Source: UBA1479 sp040216635 (GTDB lineage Bacteria > Pseudomonadota > Alphaproteobacteria > Rhodospirillales > Casp-alpha2). Taken from it: 64,000 nt of DNA. Location of the stretch: contig JAVJOU010000021.1 of NCBI GenBank assembly GCA_040216635.1, positions 1-64,000 of the forward strand, read 5' to 3'. Below the pieces are notes generated by a model. That model searched no databases. It saw only the letters and a list, made by a program, of their open reading frames with translations, and had not been told where the DNA came from. Below, in pieces: positions 56,935 to 64,000 of this stretch; position 1 is the first letter of the stretch; each line of letters opens with the position of its first letter. The position numbers and the translations under genes are program-made.

Positions 56935-59202
56935 GTGGCGTCCCAAGATTCGATTGTCGAAACACAGTTATTATCCGGTCTGGATTATCTTGATCAGGGC
57001 ATCTTGATTGTCGGCCCTGACCTGATCATTCGTGCGGCGAACAAGGCGCATCAAGACATTTTCGGCTTACCCGACGGTTTCGCCACCACCGGATCCGATA
57101 TGCGCAAGGTCTATACCTACCTGGCGGATAAGGGAAATTTAGGCCCCGGCGACCCCAAAAAGATTGTTGCGGAACGCCTGAAACGGTTCGAAGACCGAAA
57201 CTGGGGAGACGACGAACTCCATCTGCCCGATGGCCGTATTATCGAGGTTCGGCGCACGGCCCTGCCCGATGGGGGGATGGTCGCCGTTTCGACCGATGTC
57301 ACCGAACGCCGCAATGCCGCCGATGCCCTGCGCACCAGCGAACAACGGTTCCGCGATATCGCGGAAATTGCCTCTGACTGGTTTTGGGAAATGGATGCGG
57401 ACCTTCGGTTCTCGTATTTTTCCGACCGTAATGTGGAAATTCTCGGTTTCGACATGTCGACGATCATCGGCAAAAAGCGCACGGACGTCACACCGGAAAA
57501 CGTCGACAGCGACAAATGGCAAGCTCATCTGGACGATATGGCCGCCCACCGCCCCTTCAAGGATTTTCGTTACGATATCAACCCGGACGGCCTGCGAACC
57601 CGCCATATCTCGATCAGCGGCAAACCCTTTTTCACGCCGGATGGCGTATTTCTGGGCTATCGCGGGGTCGGCCGCGACCTGACACGGGACAATGCCGCGG
57701 AAACTGCATTGAAGGAAAATGTCTCGGTCCTGCAAGCGACATTGGACGCAACTGCCGACGGCATTCTGGTGGCAGATCTGGAACGCCGTGCCGTTCAGGC
57801 CGTCAACCAGCAGTTCATCGAGATGTTTCAGGTCCCGGATGAACTGATTTCAGAAGGCGACGGGTGGAAGCTGCGTGACTGGATTGCAGAACTGGTCCAG
57901 GACCCCACCGCATACCACATGAATGTCGATAAGATCTTCGCCGAACCGGAAAAGGAATTCCGCACCCAATTGGTCATGAAGGACGGCCGCATCATCGACC
58001 GGTATACACGGCCGCAATATATGGGCGAGACCATCATCGGGCGCGTCATCAGCTTTCGCGACATCACCGAGCAGTTCCGCACCGCGCAGGAATTACAGTC
58101 GCAGAAAACCCTGTTGGAAACCGTGTTCCGCGATGTCCCGGATGCGATGGTGCTGGCCGATGCGGATAGCTGCGTCCGCATGTGCAATCCGGCATTTACC
58201 AACGTGTTCGGTTATGAAATTGATGGGGTCATCGGCCGGACCGCTGAATTCCTTTACGAAAATCAGGATGTATACGAGCGCGACGGATGCGCTCGCATTG
58301 CCGCCGCCGACGACAACGATCAGGATTCTGAGCCCTATATTGTCCCCTACCGGCGCAAGGACGGTCAGGTCTTTCCGGGTGAGACCATGGGATCTTCCCT
58401 TCGCACCGATGACGGTTCGATTATCGGATATGTGGCCGTTATCCGCGATGTCAGCGCACGCATCAAAGCCGACCAGGAACGCCGCGAAGCATTGGAAATG
58501 GCCGAAGATGCCAACCGGTCCAAATCCGCGTTTCTGGCCAACGTCAGCCACGACCTGCGCACACCGCTCAACGCGATTTTGGGGTTTTCAGAGATCATCA
58601 AACAACAGATTCTGGGCCCCATCGGCCATGAAAAATACATCGAATACGCCGAGGATATCCGCGACAGCGGCGCCTATCTGTTGGATTTGGTGAATGATCT
58701 TTTGGATATTTCCACGATCGAAGCCGGACAGCGGACGATCCAGCCAGAGCGTATCGACCTCAATCAATTCATTTATGAATGCATGAAGGCGGCGACCGGC
58801 CGTGCCCTGAATGCCGCCCTGGTTACCGAAGACCTGGCCGATGATCTGCCCGCGCTGGTCGCCGATAGGCGCGCCATCAAGCAGGTCATCTTGAACCTGC
58901 TGGCAAACGCCCTGAAATTCACGCCGGCAACCGGGCATATTGTTCTGAAGGTTCGTCACGACAAAGAGCGATTCCGGTTCAGCGTCATCGACACGGGCAA
59001 GGGCATTGCCAAGGAAAACCTTACCCGCATCTCCGCTGCATTCGAGCGGGGACAAACCAGCGCCTATTCCACGGCCGACGGCACGGGCCTGGGCCTTGCC
59101 ATCGCACGCTCGCTGATCGAACTGCATGGCGGCGAATTGATCATTGAAAGCGAGGTCGGCAAGGGCACGGTGGTATCCTTCGATATTCCCGGCCTGCCCT
59201 GA
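56935..59202 (+). CDS. Four-PAS cytosolic sensor histidine kinase, orphan
   Basis: About 755 residues from a GTG at 56935 with GGAG 12 bp upstream; a TTG at 56851 would add 28 residues. There is no membrane helix. Four PAS domains follow one another (starting at GLDYLDQGILIV, RFRDIAEIASDWFWEM, LQATLDATADGILVA and LLETVFRDVPDAMVLA). The H-box is FLANVSHDLRTPLNAILGFS, followed by GPIGHEKYIEYAEDIRDSG as in PleC/PdhS-like kinases, then a complete HATPase (DTGKGIAKEN, GTGLGLAIARS). No receiver or response regulator is nearby. The core is close to that of the kinase at 16200. Confidence 0.88.
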   Translation: MASQDSIVETQLLSGLDYLDQGILIVGPDLIIRAANKAHQDIFGLPDGFATTGSDMRKVYTYLADKGNLGPGDPKKIVAERLKRFEDRNWGDDELHLPDGRIIEVRRTALPDGGMVAVSTDVTERRNAADALRTSEQRFRDIAEIASDWFWEMDADLRFSYFSDRNVEILGFDMSTIIGKKRTDVTPENVDSDKWQAHLDDMAAHRPFKDFRYDINPDGLRTRHISISGKPFFTPDGVFLGYRGVGRDLTRDNAAETALKENVSVLQATLDATADGILVADLERRAVQAVNQQFIEMFQVPDELISEGDGWKLRDWIAELVQDPTAYHMNVDKIFAEPEKEFRTQLVMKDGRIIDRYTRPQYMGETIIGRVISFRDITEQFRTAQELQSQKTLLETVFRDVPDAMVLADADSCVRMCNPAFTNVFGYEIDGVIGRTAEFLYENQDVYERDGCARIAAADDNDQDSEPYIVPYRRKDGQVFPGETMGSSLRTDDGSIIGYVAVIRDVSARIKADQERREALEMAEDANRSKSAFLANVSHDLRTPLNAILGFSEIIKQQILGPIGHEKYIEYAEDIRDSGAYLLDLVNDLLDISTIEAGQRTIQPERIDLNQFIYECMKAATGRALNAALVTEDLADDLPALVADRRAIKQVILNLLANALKFTPATGHIVLKVRHDKERFRFSVIDTGKGIAKENLTRISAAFERGQTSAYSTADGTGLGLAIARSLIELHGGELIIESEVGKGTVVSFDIPGLP

Positions 59203-59286
59203 ACCCGCATATTCCTTGGCGTGGCGGTGTTTTTTTGGCAGAACACCCAGCAGCACCCTTACTCTTCAACCGGAGCATTCCCTTAT

Positions 59287-61014
59287 ATGACCGAGACCAC
59301 CCCCCCGGCGGCCCCTGACGGCCATTCCCCAGACGGCCCGGACGCCGACGGCCCGCGCGACTTTATCCGCGACATCATCCGGGACGACCTGGCGGCGGGG
59401 CGCCATACGGCCGTGGTCACGCGGTTTCCGCCGGAACCCAACGGCTATCTGCACATCGGTCATGCCAAATCGATCTGCCTGAACTTCGGCGTGGCCGAGG
59501 AATTCGGTGGAAAGTGCAACCTGCGCTTCGATGACACCAACCCGGCCAAGGAAGAACAGGAATTCATCGATGCCATCATGGAAGATGTGCGCTGGCTGGG
59601 TTTCGACTGGGCCGACAACCTGTTTCATGCCTCGGACTATTTCGAACAGCTCTATCAATGGGCTGAACATCTGATCGAAAACGGTTTGGCCTATGTGGAT
59701 GAACTGAACGCCGATGAAATCCGCGAATACCGCGGCACCCTGACGGAGCCCGGCACGCCCAGCCCCTGGCGCGACCGGCCCGCGGCCGACAGCCTGGACC
59801 AGTTCAAACGCATGCGGGCCGGCGAATTCGCCGACGGTGCCAAGGTCGTGCGCGCCAAGATCGACATGGCCCACGGCAACATGAACATGCGCGATCCGGT
59901 GATCTACCGCATCGTGCACAAGCCTCATCCGCGCACGGGCGATACCTGGTGCATCTATCCGACTTATGATTTCGCGCACGGCCAGTCGGATGCACTGGAG
60001 CACGTCACCCATTCGCTCTGCACCCTGGAATTCGAAGACCACCGCCCGCTGTACGACTGGTTGGTCGAAAACCTGCCCGTGCCGGCCCGTCCCCGGCAGT
60101 ACGAATTCGCGCGTCTGAACCTGGCCTATACGGTGCTGTCCAAGCGGCGCCTGACGCAGCTTGTCACCGACGGCCATGTTTCGGGTTGGAGCGATCCCCG
60201 CATGCCGACCCTGTCCGGCCTGCGCCGGCGCGGCATCCCGCCGGAAACGATCCGTGATTTCATCGCCCGCCTGGGCATCACCAAACAGGACAGCCAGGTC
60301 GAATTTTCTCTTCTGGAACATTGCGTGCGCGAGCACCTGAACAAAACCGCCGAACGGCGCATGGCGGTCCTGCGGCCGCTGAAAGTGGTGATCGAGAACT
60401 TCCCCGAAGGGGAGGTCGATAACCTGGAAGCCATCGACAACCCGGAAGACCCGGACGGCGGCAGCCATACCGTGCCCTTCACCCGCGAGATTTATATCGA
60501 ACAAGACGACTTCATGGAGGACCCGCCCAAGAAGTTCTTCCGTCTGGGTCCGGGCCGCGAGGTGCGCCTGCGCTATGCCTATTTCATCACCTGCACGGAC
60601 GTCATCAAGGACGCCGACGGCAACATCACCGAGTTGCGCGCGATCTACGATCCGGAAACCCGCGGCGGCGACGCCCCCGACGGGCGCAAGGTCAAGGGCA
60701 CCATGCATTGGGTTTCCGCCGACCATGCGGTGCAGGCCGAAGTGCGCCTGTACGACCACCTGTTCCGCGAGGAAGCCCCCGGGACCGGCGGCCGCGATTA
60801 CTTGGAAGACCTGAACCCCAATTCCCTGGAAGTGATCGACAACGCCATGCTGGAGCCGTCGTTGAAGGATTGGCCCCAAGGCAAGACATTGCAGTTCGAA
60901 CGCCTGGGCTATTTCTGCGCCGACCGGGACGGGACGGCCGACCGTCCCGTGTTCAACCGCACCATGACGCTGCGCGACACCTGGGCCAAGGTGAAGAAGC
61001 AGGGCGGCAACTAG
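59287..61014 (+). CDS. glnS: Glutaminyl-tRNA synthetase
   Basis: 575 residues from the ATG at 59287; upstream in-frame codons lack similarity. Class I motifs are HIGH in PNGYLHIGHAKSI (56-59) and the KMSKS equivalent VLSKRRL. The C-terminal anticodon-binding barrels are complete (ENFPEGEVDNLEAIDNPEDP, FFRLGPGREVRLRYAYFI). It charges tRNA-Gln directly. Many alphaproteobacteria lack it and use GatCAB on mischarged Glu-tRNA-Gln, so it is a lineage marker. It is followed 21 bp later by the HCCA-isomerase-like gene. Confidence 0.97.
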   Translation: MTETTPPAAPDGHSPDGPDADGPRDFIRDIIRDDLAAGRHTAVVTRFPPEPNGYLHIGHAKSICLNFGVAEEFGGKCNLRFDDTNPAKEEQEFIDAIMEDVRWLGFDWADNLFHASDYFEQLYQWAEHLIENGLAYVDELNADEIREYRGTLTEPGTPSPWRDRPAADSLDQFKRMRAGEFADGAKVVRAKIDMAHGNMNMRDPVIYRIVHKPHPRTGDTWCIYPTYDFAHGQSDALEHVTHSLCTLEFEDHRPLYDWLVENLPVPARPRQYEFARLNLAYTVLSKRRLTQLVTDGHVSGWSDPRMPTLSGLRRRGIPPETIRDFIARLGITKQDSQVEFSLLEHCVREHLNKTAERRMAVLRPLKVVIENFPEGEVDNLEAIDNPEDPDGGSHTVPFTREIYIEQDDFMEDPPKKFFRLGPGREVRLRYAYFITCTDVIKDADGNITELRAIYDPETRGGDAPDGRKVKGTMHWVSADHAVQAEVRLYDHLFREEAPGTGGRDYLEDLNPNSLEVIDNAMLEPSLKDWPQGKTLQFERLGYFCADRDGTADRPVFNRTMTLRDTWAKVKKQGGN

Positions 61015-61035
61015 AACAACCGGAAAGACAGCGAT

Positions 61036-61686
61036 ATGAAACGCAAAGCCTATTGGTATTTCGATTACATCTCACCCTATGCCTATCTGCAGTTTCATCA
61101 GATGGACCGCTTTCGCGAACATCTGGATATCTCGCTTGAACCCGTGCTGTTCGCGGGCCTGCTCAACGCCTGGGGCCAATTGGGCCCGGCGGAGATTCCG
61201 CAGAAGCGCCTGGCGACCTATAAATTCTGCACCTGGCAGGCTGGGCGCATGGGCCTGCCTTTCAAGACCCCGCCGACCCATCCCTACAATCCCCTGCCGA
61301 CCCTGCGCCTGACCCTGGCGCGCGGATCGCAGGCCGAAGACATCGAAAAAATCTTCGATGCCATCTGGGGCCGCGGCCTGGACATTGCCGATGAAAGCGT
61401 GTTCGAGGAACTGAAGGCTTCGTTGGGACCCGCGCCGAATAAGGAACTGGACGCCCCCGCCGCCAAACAGGCCCTGCAGGACAGCACGGACAGTGCCGTC
61501 GCCAAGGGGGTATACGGCGTGCCGACCTTCGCCGTCGATGACGGTAAAGGCGGCTGGCAATTGTTCTGGGGTTTCGATGCCGGGGACTGGATGCTCGACT
61601 GGATCGACAATCCGGACATGTTCGACCGGCCCGAAATGCAGGCCGCCGACGACTGTCAGGTCGGGGCCGTGCGCCGGCGTCCCTGA
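61036..61686 (+). CDS. 2-Hydroxychromene-2-carboxylate isomerase/DsbA-like protein
   Basis: 216 residues. A kappa-class GST/HCCA isomerase fold: YWYFDYISPYAYLQF at the N-terminus (with the SPY active-site serine instead of the CxxC of DsbA), GVYGVPTFAVDDGKGG and FWGFDAGDWMLDWI at the C-terminus. HCCA isomerases act in naphthalene and related aromatic pathways, using glutathione. No aromatic ring genes are in the window. It is probably co-transcribed with glnS. Confidence 0.9.
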   Translation: MKRKAYWYFDYISPYAYLQFHQMDRFREHLDISLEPVLFAGLLNAWGQLGPAEIPQKRLATYKFCTWQAGRMGLPFKTPPTHPYNPLPTLRLTLARGSQAEDIEKIFDAIWGRGLDIADESVFEELKASLGPAPNKELDAPAAKQALQDSTDSAVAKGVYGVPTFAVDDGKGGWQLFWGFDAGDWMLDWIDNPDMFDRPEMQAADDCQVGAVRRRP

Positions 61687-61707
61687 CCCTTCACAGATGA
61701 AAGGGCC

Positions 61708-62676
61708 TTATGCGGCGTCTTCCGCCGCCTCGGCCCGGGCACTTTCACGCCACGCCGCCATCAGCAGGATCACCATCGTGATCAGGGCGATGGAAACCTT
61801 CATCAGAACGACTTCCTCGGTCACCGACATGCCTTCAAGGCGGAACAGACCGAACCCGACGAAGGTTGCCACGACCTCGAACACGCCCGCGCCGAACGCG
61901 CCAATGATGGTCCAGAACAAAGTGACCTTTTGCGCCACCCAGGCCAGTGCGATCAGCAGCAAATACGGCACGAACAACCAAAAGTCCCAGCCTTCCGGCA
62001 GGCCGAAATAAAGACCGGCCCCAACGGCAATCAGCCCTCCGGCGACCACCGGCATGCCCGTCAGGGTTCGCGGCATCGCTGCTTTGCTACGCGCACCCTC
62101 GGCCGGCACCAAGAAGGCCAGCAGGATCGGCAGCACCAGAACCAACCCGAACAGGTCCCCCGTGAACCACACCACGAAAGCCCGCATGAACGTGGCACTC
62201 TGCAGGATATAGGTGATGGTGGCGGCGCCGATCAGGCCGCTGATGACCGAGGCACAGGTCGATGCGATCAAGGCAAAGGGAATGAACCGATGCAGGTTGG
62301 AAAATCGCAGATCCCCCCGCCATGCAGACCGAAATACCGCCGCCACAACGGCGCATTCAACCAGATTGGCAAGACAGAATCCGGCCAGGACTGAGGGTGG
62401 CAGACTGCCGCCGGGCACGCGCGCTGCCAGATAGGCAACCGCCACGGCAATAAGCGTCATGGGCCAGAACCGGCGCGGCATGAAAATAAGAACGGCCGCC
62501 GCGATGGCATTGGACGGCCAGAAAAACGCGATCTTCTCTGTCGGATTGACAAAGTTTATCGCCAATATGACACCAAGATAATAGAGCCCCCCCGTAATCA
62601 GCGCCGCCAACCCTGCGTTCCGTGCATTACCAGACTCTAATAAAGTAATTATTTTCAATGCTTTCCCCCGTGACAT
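61708..62676 (-). CDS. MASE1 domain membrane protein without output domain
   Basis: 322 residues with about eight or nine helices. The MASE1 pattern (FFWPSNAIAAAVLIFMPRRFWP, then VVAAVFRSAWRG, and FVVWFTGDLFGLVLVLPIL) is clear. MASE1 normally feeds GGDEF, EAL or kinase domains, but this protein ends soon after the last helix with a short tail (RESARAEAAEDAA). So it would be a sensor or transport module alone. It could have been cut from a larger gene, but the stop is clean. It is convergent with the HCCA-like gene. Confidence 0.87.
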   Translation of the reverse strand: MSRGKALKIITLLESGNARNAGLAALITGGLYYLGVILAINFVNPTEKIAFFWPSNAIAAAVLIFMPRRFWPMTLIAVAVAYLAARVPGGSLPPSVLAGFCLANLVECAVVAAVFRSAWRGDLRFSNLHRFIPFALIASTCASVISGLIGAATITYILQSATFMRAFVVWFTGDLFGLVLVLPILLAFLVPAEGARSKAAMPRTLTGMPVVAGGLIAVGAGLYFGLPEGWDFWLFVPYLLLIALAWVAQKVTLFWTIIGAFGAGVFEVVATFVGFGLFRLEGMSVTEEVVLMKVSIALITMVILLMAAWRESARAEAAEDAA

Positions 62677-62816
62677 GCGGTCATCATCCGGTAATTTCCG
62701 CAGGATTCATGCCGAGTCATAAGCAATAATCATACCGAACAAGGGTTTAGCTCTTTCCACCATATGGATTTCGCGTTAAGCCAGATGTACCGAGAATTCA
62801 TAAGAAAGGAAACTCC

Positions 62817-63404
62817 ATGCGCCGCCTACCCGCCGTCACCCAGGACAAGATGACCCCCGAACAAACCGACCTGTTCGGCAAGATCACATCGGGCCCCCGC
62901 TCCGCCAACCGCTCTTTGGAGGATTTCCTTGACGGCGACGGCGGCCTGCGCGGCCCGTTCAACGCCCTGTTGTACGCCCCGGCCCTGGGGGATATCGCCC
63001 AACAGATGGGCGAGCATCTACGTTTCAAGGGCAACCTGCCGGGCGACATTCGCGAGATCGCGATCATGACCGTGGGTCAGTTGTGGCAGGCCGATTACGA
63101 ATTTTGGGCCCATGCCAAGGCCGGCCGGCGCGAAGGCATCGACGACGACACCATCGAAACCCTGCGCAACGGCCAGGCCCCGGCCGACCCCAAGCATGCC
63201 GCCGTGCATGCCTTCGTCGTGGAATTGGTCAACAACCGCAAGGTTTCGGACGTCACCTACAAGACCGCCAACGACATTCTGGGCGATGCCGGAACAGTCG
63301 AGCTGGTGCTGCTGGCGGGCTATTACTGCATGATTTCCGCCAATCTGAACGCCTTTCAATGCCCCATGCCCGAAGGCGTGGAACCCCCGTTCGGCACCGT
63401 CTGA
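62817..63404 (+). CDS. Carboxymuconolactone decarboxylase family protein
   Basis: 195 residues. The family helix bundle is seen in LGDIAQQMGEHLRFKGNLPGDIREIAIMTV, then WQADYEFWAHAKAGRREGI, and AVHAFVVELVNNRKVSD. The AhpD CxxC is absent, so thiol chemistry is unlikely, unlike the CMD protein at 41186. AAGGAAAC lies just before the start. Function unknown. It lies 65 bp before the D-amino acid transaminase on the same strand. Confidence 0.88.
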   Translation: MRRLPAVTQDKMTPEQTDLFGKITSGPRSANRSLEDFLDGDGGLRGPFNALLYAPALGDIAQQMGEHLRFKGNLPGDIREIAIMTVGQLWQADYEFWAHAKAGRREGIDDDTIETLRNGQAPADPKHAAVHAFVVELVNNRKVSDVTYKTANDILGDAGTVELVLLAGYYCMISANLNAFQCPMPEGVEPPFGTV

Positions 63405-63469
63405 CCCTATATGTGCACTGGGGCCCGGTGGTATAACCGGGCCAGCACATCAACACGCTGGAGAAAAGC

Positions 63470-64000
63470 ATGTCCCGCATCGTGTACGTCAACGGCGACT
63501 ACGTGGCCGAGGAAGATGCCAAGATTTCGGTTTTCGACCGTGGCTTTCTGTTCGCGGACGGGGTCTACGAAGTCTCGTCCGTGCTGGACGGCAAGCTGAT
63601 CGACAACGCCGGTCACTTGGCGCGCCTGGAACGCTCCCTGACCGAACTGAAAATGACCGCGCCCTGTTCCGGCGCCGAGATCACGGCCATCCAGAAAGAA
63701 CTGATTACCCGCAACGATTTGTCGGAAGGCGTTGTCTATCTTCAGATCACGCGGGGGGCCGCCGACCGGGACTTCAATTTCACGAACGACATGCCCCCGT
63801 CCCTGGTGATGTTCACCCAGGCCAAGAACATTCTGGCCAACCCGGCGGCGGATAAGGGCATTTCCGTCGTCACTTTGCCCGATATCCGCTGGCAGCGCCG
63901 CGACATCAAGACCGTGCAGTTGCTCGCCCCCTCGCTTGCCAAACAAGCGGCCAAGGACATGGGCGCCGATGATGCCTGGCTGGTCGAAGACGGGCATATC
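63470..64000 (+). CDS. dat: D-amino acid transaminase (class IV), truncated by the window end
   Basis: The first 177 residues of a protein of about 285. Class IV aminotransferase features: RIVYVNGDYVAEEDAKISVFDRGFLFADGVYE, LARLERSL, and the PLP lysine Lys147 in RRDIKTVQLLAPSLAKQ. The DIK-LL-LAKQ context is that of D-alanine transaminase rather than branched-chain IlvE. It would interconvert D-amino acids and keto acids. GGAG lies 7 bp before the ATG at 63470. The C-terminal third is outside the window. Confidence 0.88.
   Translation, partial: MSRIVYVNGDYVAEEDAKISVFDRGFLFADGVYEVSSVLDGKLIDNAGHLARLERSLTELKMTAPCSGAEITAIQKELITRNDLSEGVVYLQITRGAADRDFNFTNDMPPSLVMFTQAKNILANPAADKGISVVTLPDIRWQRRDIKTVQLLAPSLAKQAAKDMGADDAWLVEDGHI

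Noticed and set aside
57991..58275. Further GTATAC hits as GntR operators
   Set aside because: These lie inside the coding sequence of the four-PAS kinase and lack the TTG/CAA flanks.
59266..60879. A 537-codon minus-strand open frame
   Set aside because: Antisense to GlnRS, which has all class I motifs on the plus strand.

Overview
The window looks like chromosome of a GC-rich alphaproteobacterium, most likely a rhodospirillalean in the broad sense. I infer this from gene content: Usg, DUF1488, DUF1491, phasin, an ScfR-type regulator, PleC/PdhS-like kinases and GroES/GroEL behind a CIRCE-like element. It carries glutaminyl-tRNA synthetase, which only part of the Alphaproteobacteria have. I see no rRNA, tRNA, IS element, prophage or CRISPR array. 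Species cannot be decided from this sequence alone. Genes are packed on both strands, and the base composition is even apart from an AT-rich orphan membrane gene near 3.2-3.7 kb and AT-rich spacers near 22.6 and 27.3 kb.

Layout. 0-1.5 kb: end of a methyltransferase, then a divergent ArsR / DUF6428 pair with two identical operators. 1.6-8.8 kb: MlrC-like peptidase, orphan membrane gene between short repeats, a one-chain acetyltransferase-deacetylase fusion, amidase, isopropylmalate-dehydrogenase-like enzyme, RidA. 9-14.6 kb: leucine degradation operon (isovaleryl-CoA dehydrogenase, methylcrotonyl-CoA carboxylase, HMG-CoA lyase). 14.8-17.7 kb: two membrane PAS kinases with no response regulator beside them. 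17.8-19.5 kb: NMT1-like binding protein and a glutathione transferase. 19.5-22.6 kb: a minus-strand run of eight mostly small genes, two of them too short for usual gene calling, including a secreted six-repeat cysteine protein and a trypsin-like protease. 22.8-27 kb: TRIC channel and a tungstate uptake system with its regulator. 27.4-32.8 kb: a 26-residue membrane microprotein, an ScfR-like regulator with a HisKA-like insert, and an operon of receiver, small membrane protein and SLC5-transporter/histidine kinase.

33-40 kb: OPT transporter, Usg, groES-groEL, an alpha/beta hydrolase, a 2-hydroxyacid dehydrogenase and a phasin with two PhaR-like operators. 40-43.8 kb: SigJ-like sigma factor with an AhpD-like partner, Crp/Fnr regulator, GST with divergent MarR regulator. 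43.9-52.7 kb: molybdenum hydroxylase locus. Structural genes coxS-coxM-coxL (form II type) run rightward. A maturation operon mocA-coxG-xdhC-sufS-sufU plus a membrane hydrolase runs leftward. 52.8-64 kb: enolase-superfamily dehydratase, small envelope proteins, an MlaF-like ATPase without the H-loop histidine, a four-PAS kinase, GlnRS, an HCCA-isomerase-like protein, a bare MASE1 protein, and the start of a D-amino acid transaminase.

How it fits together (inference): leucine degradation, the phasin, the ScfR-like regulator and the SLC5-kinase all touch acetyl-CoA, acetate or storage polymer metabolism. Tungstate uptake, the MocA/XdhC/SufSU operon and the CoxSML enzyme fit a metal-cofactor oxidoreductase programme. 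Three copies of a nested palindromic repeat (8.2, 8.8 and 56.2 kb) show a dispersed intergenic element at work in this genome.
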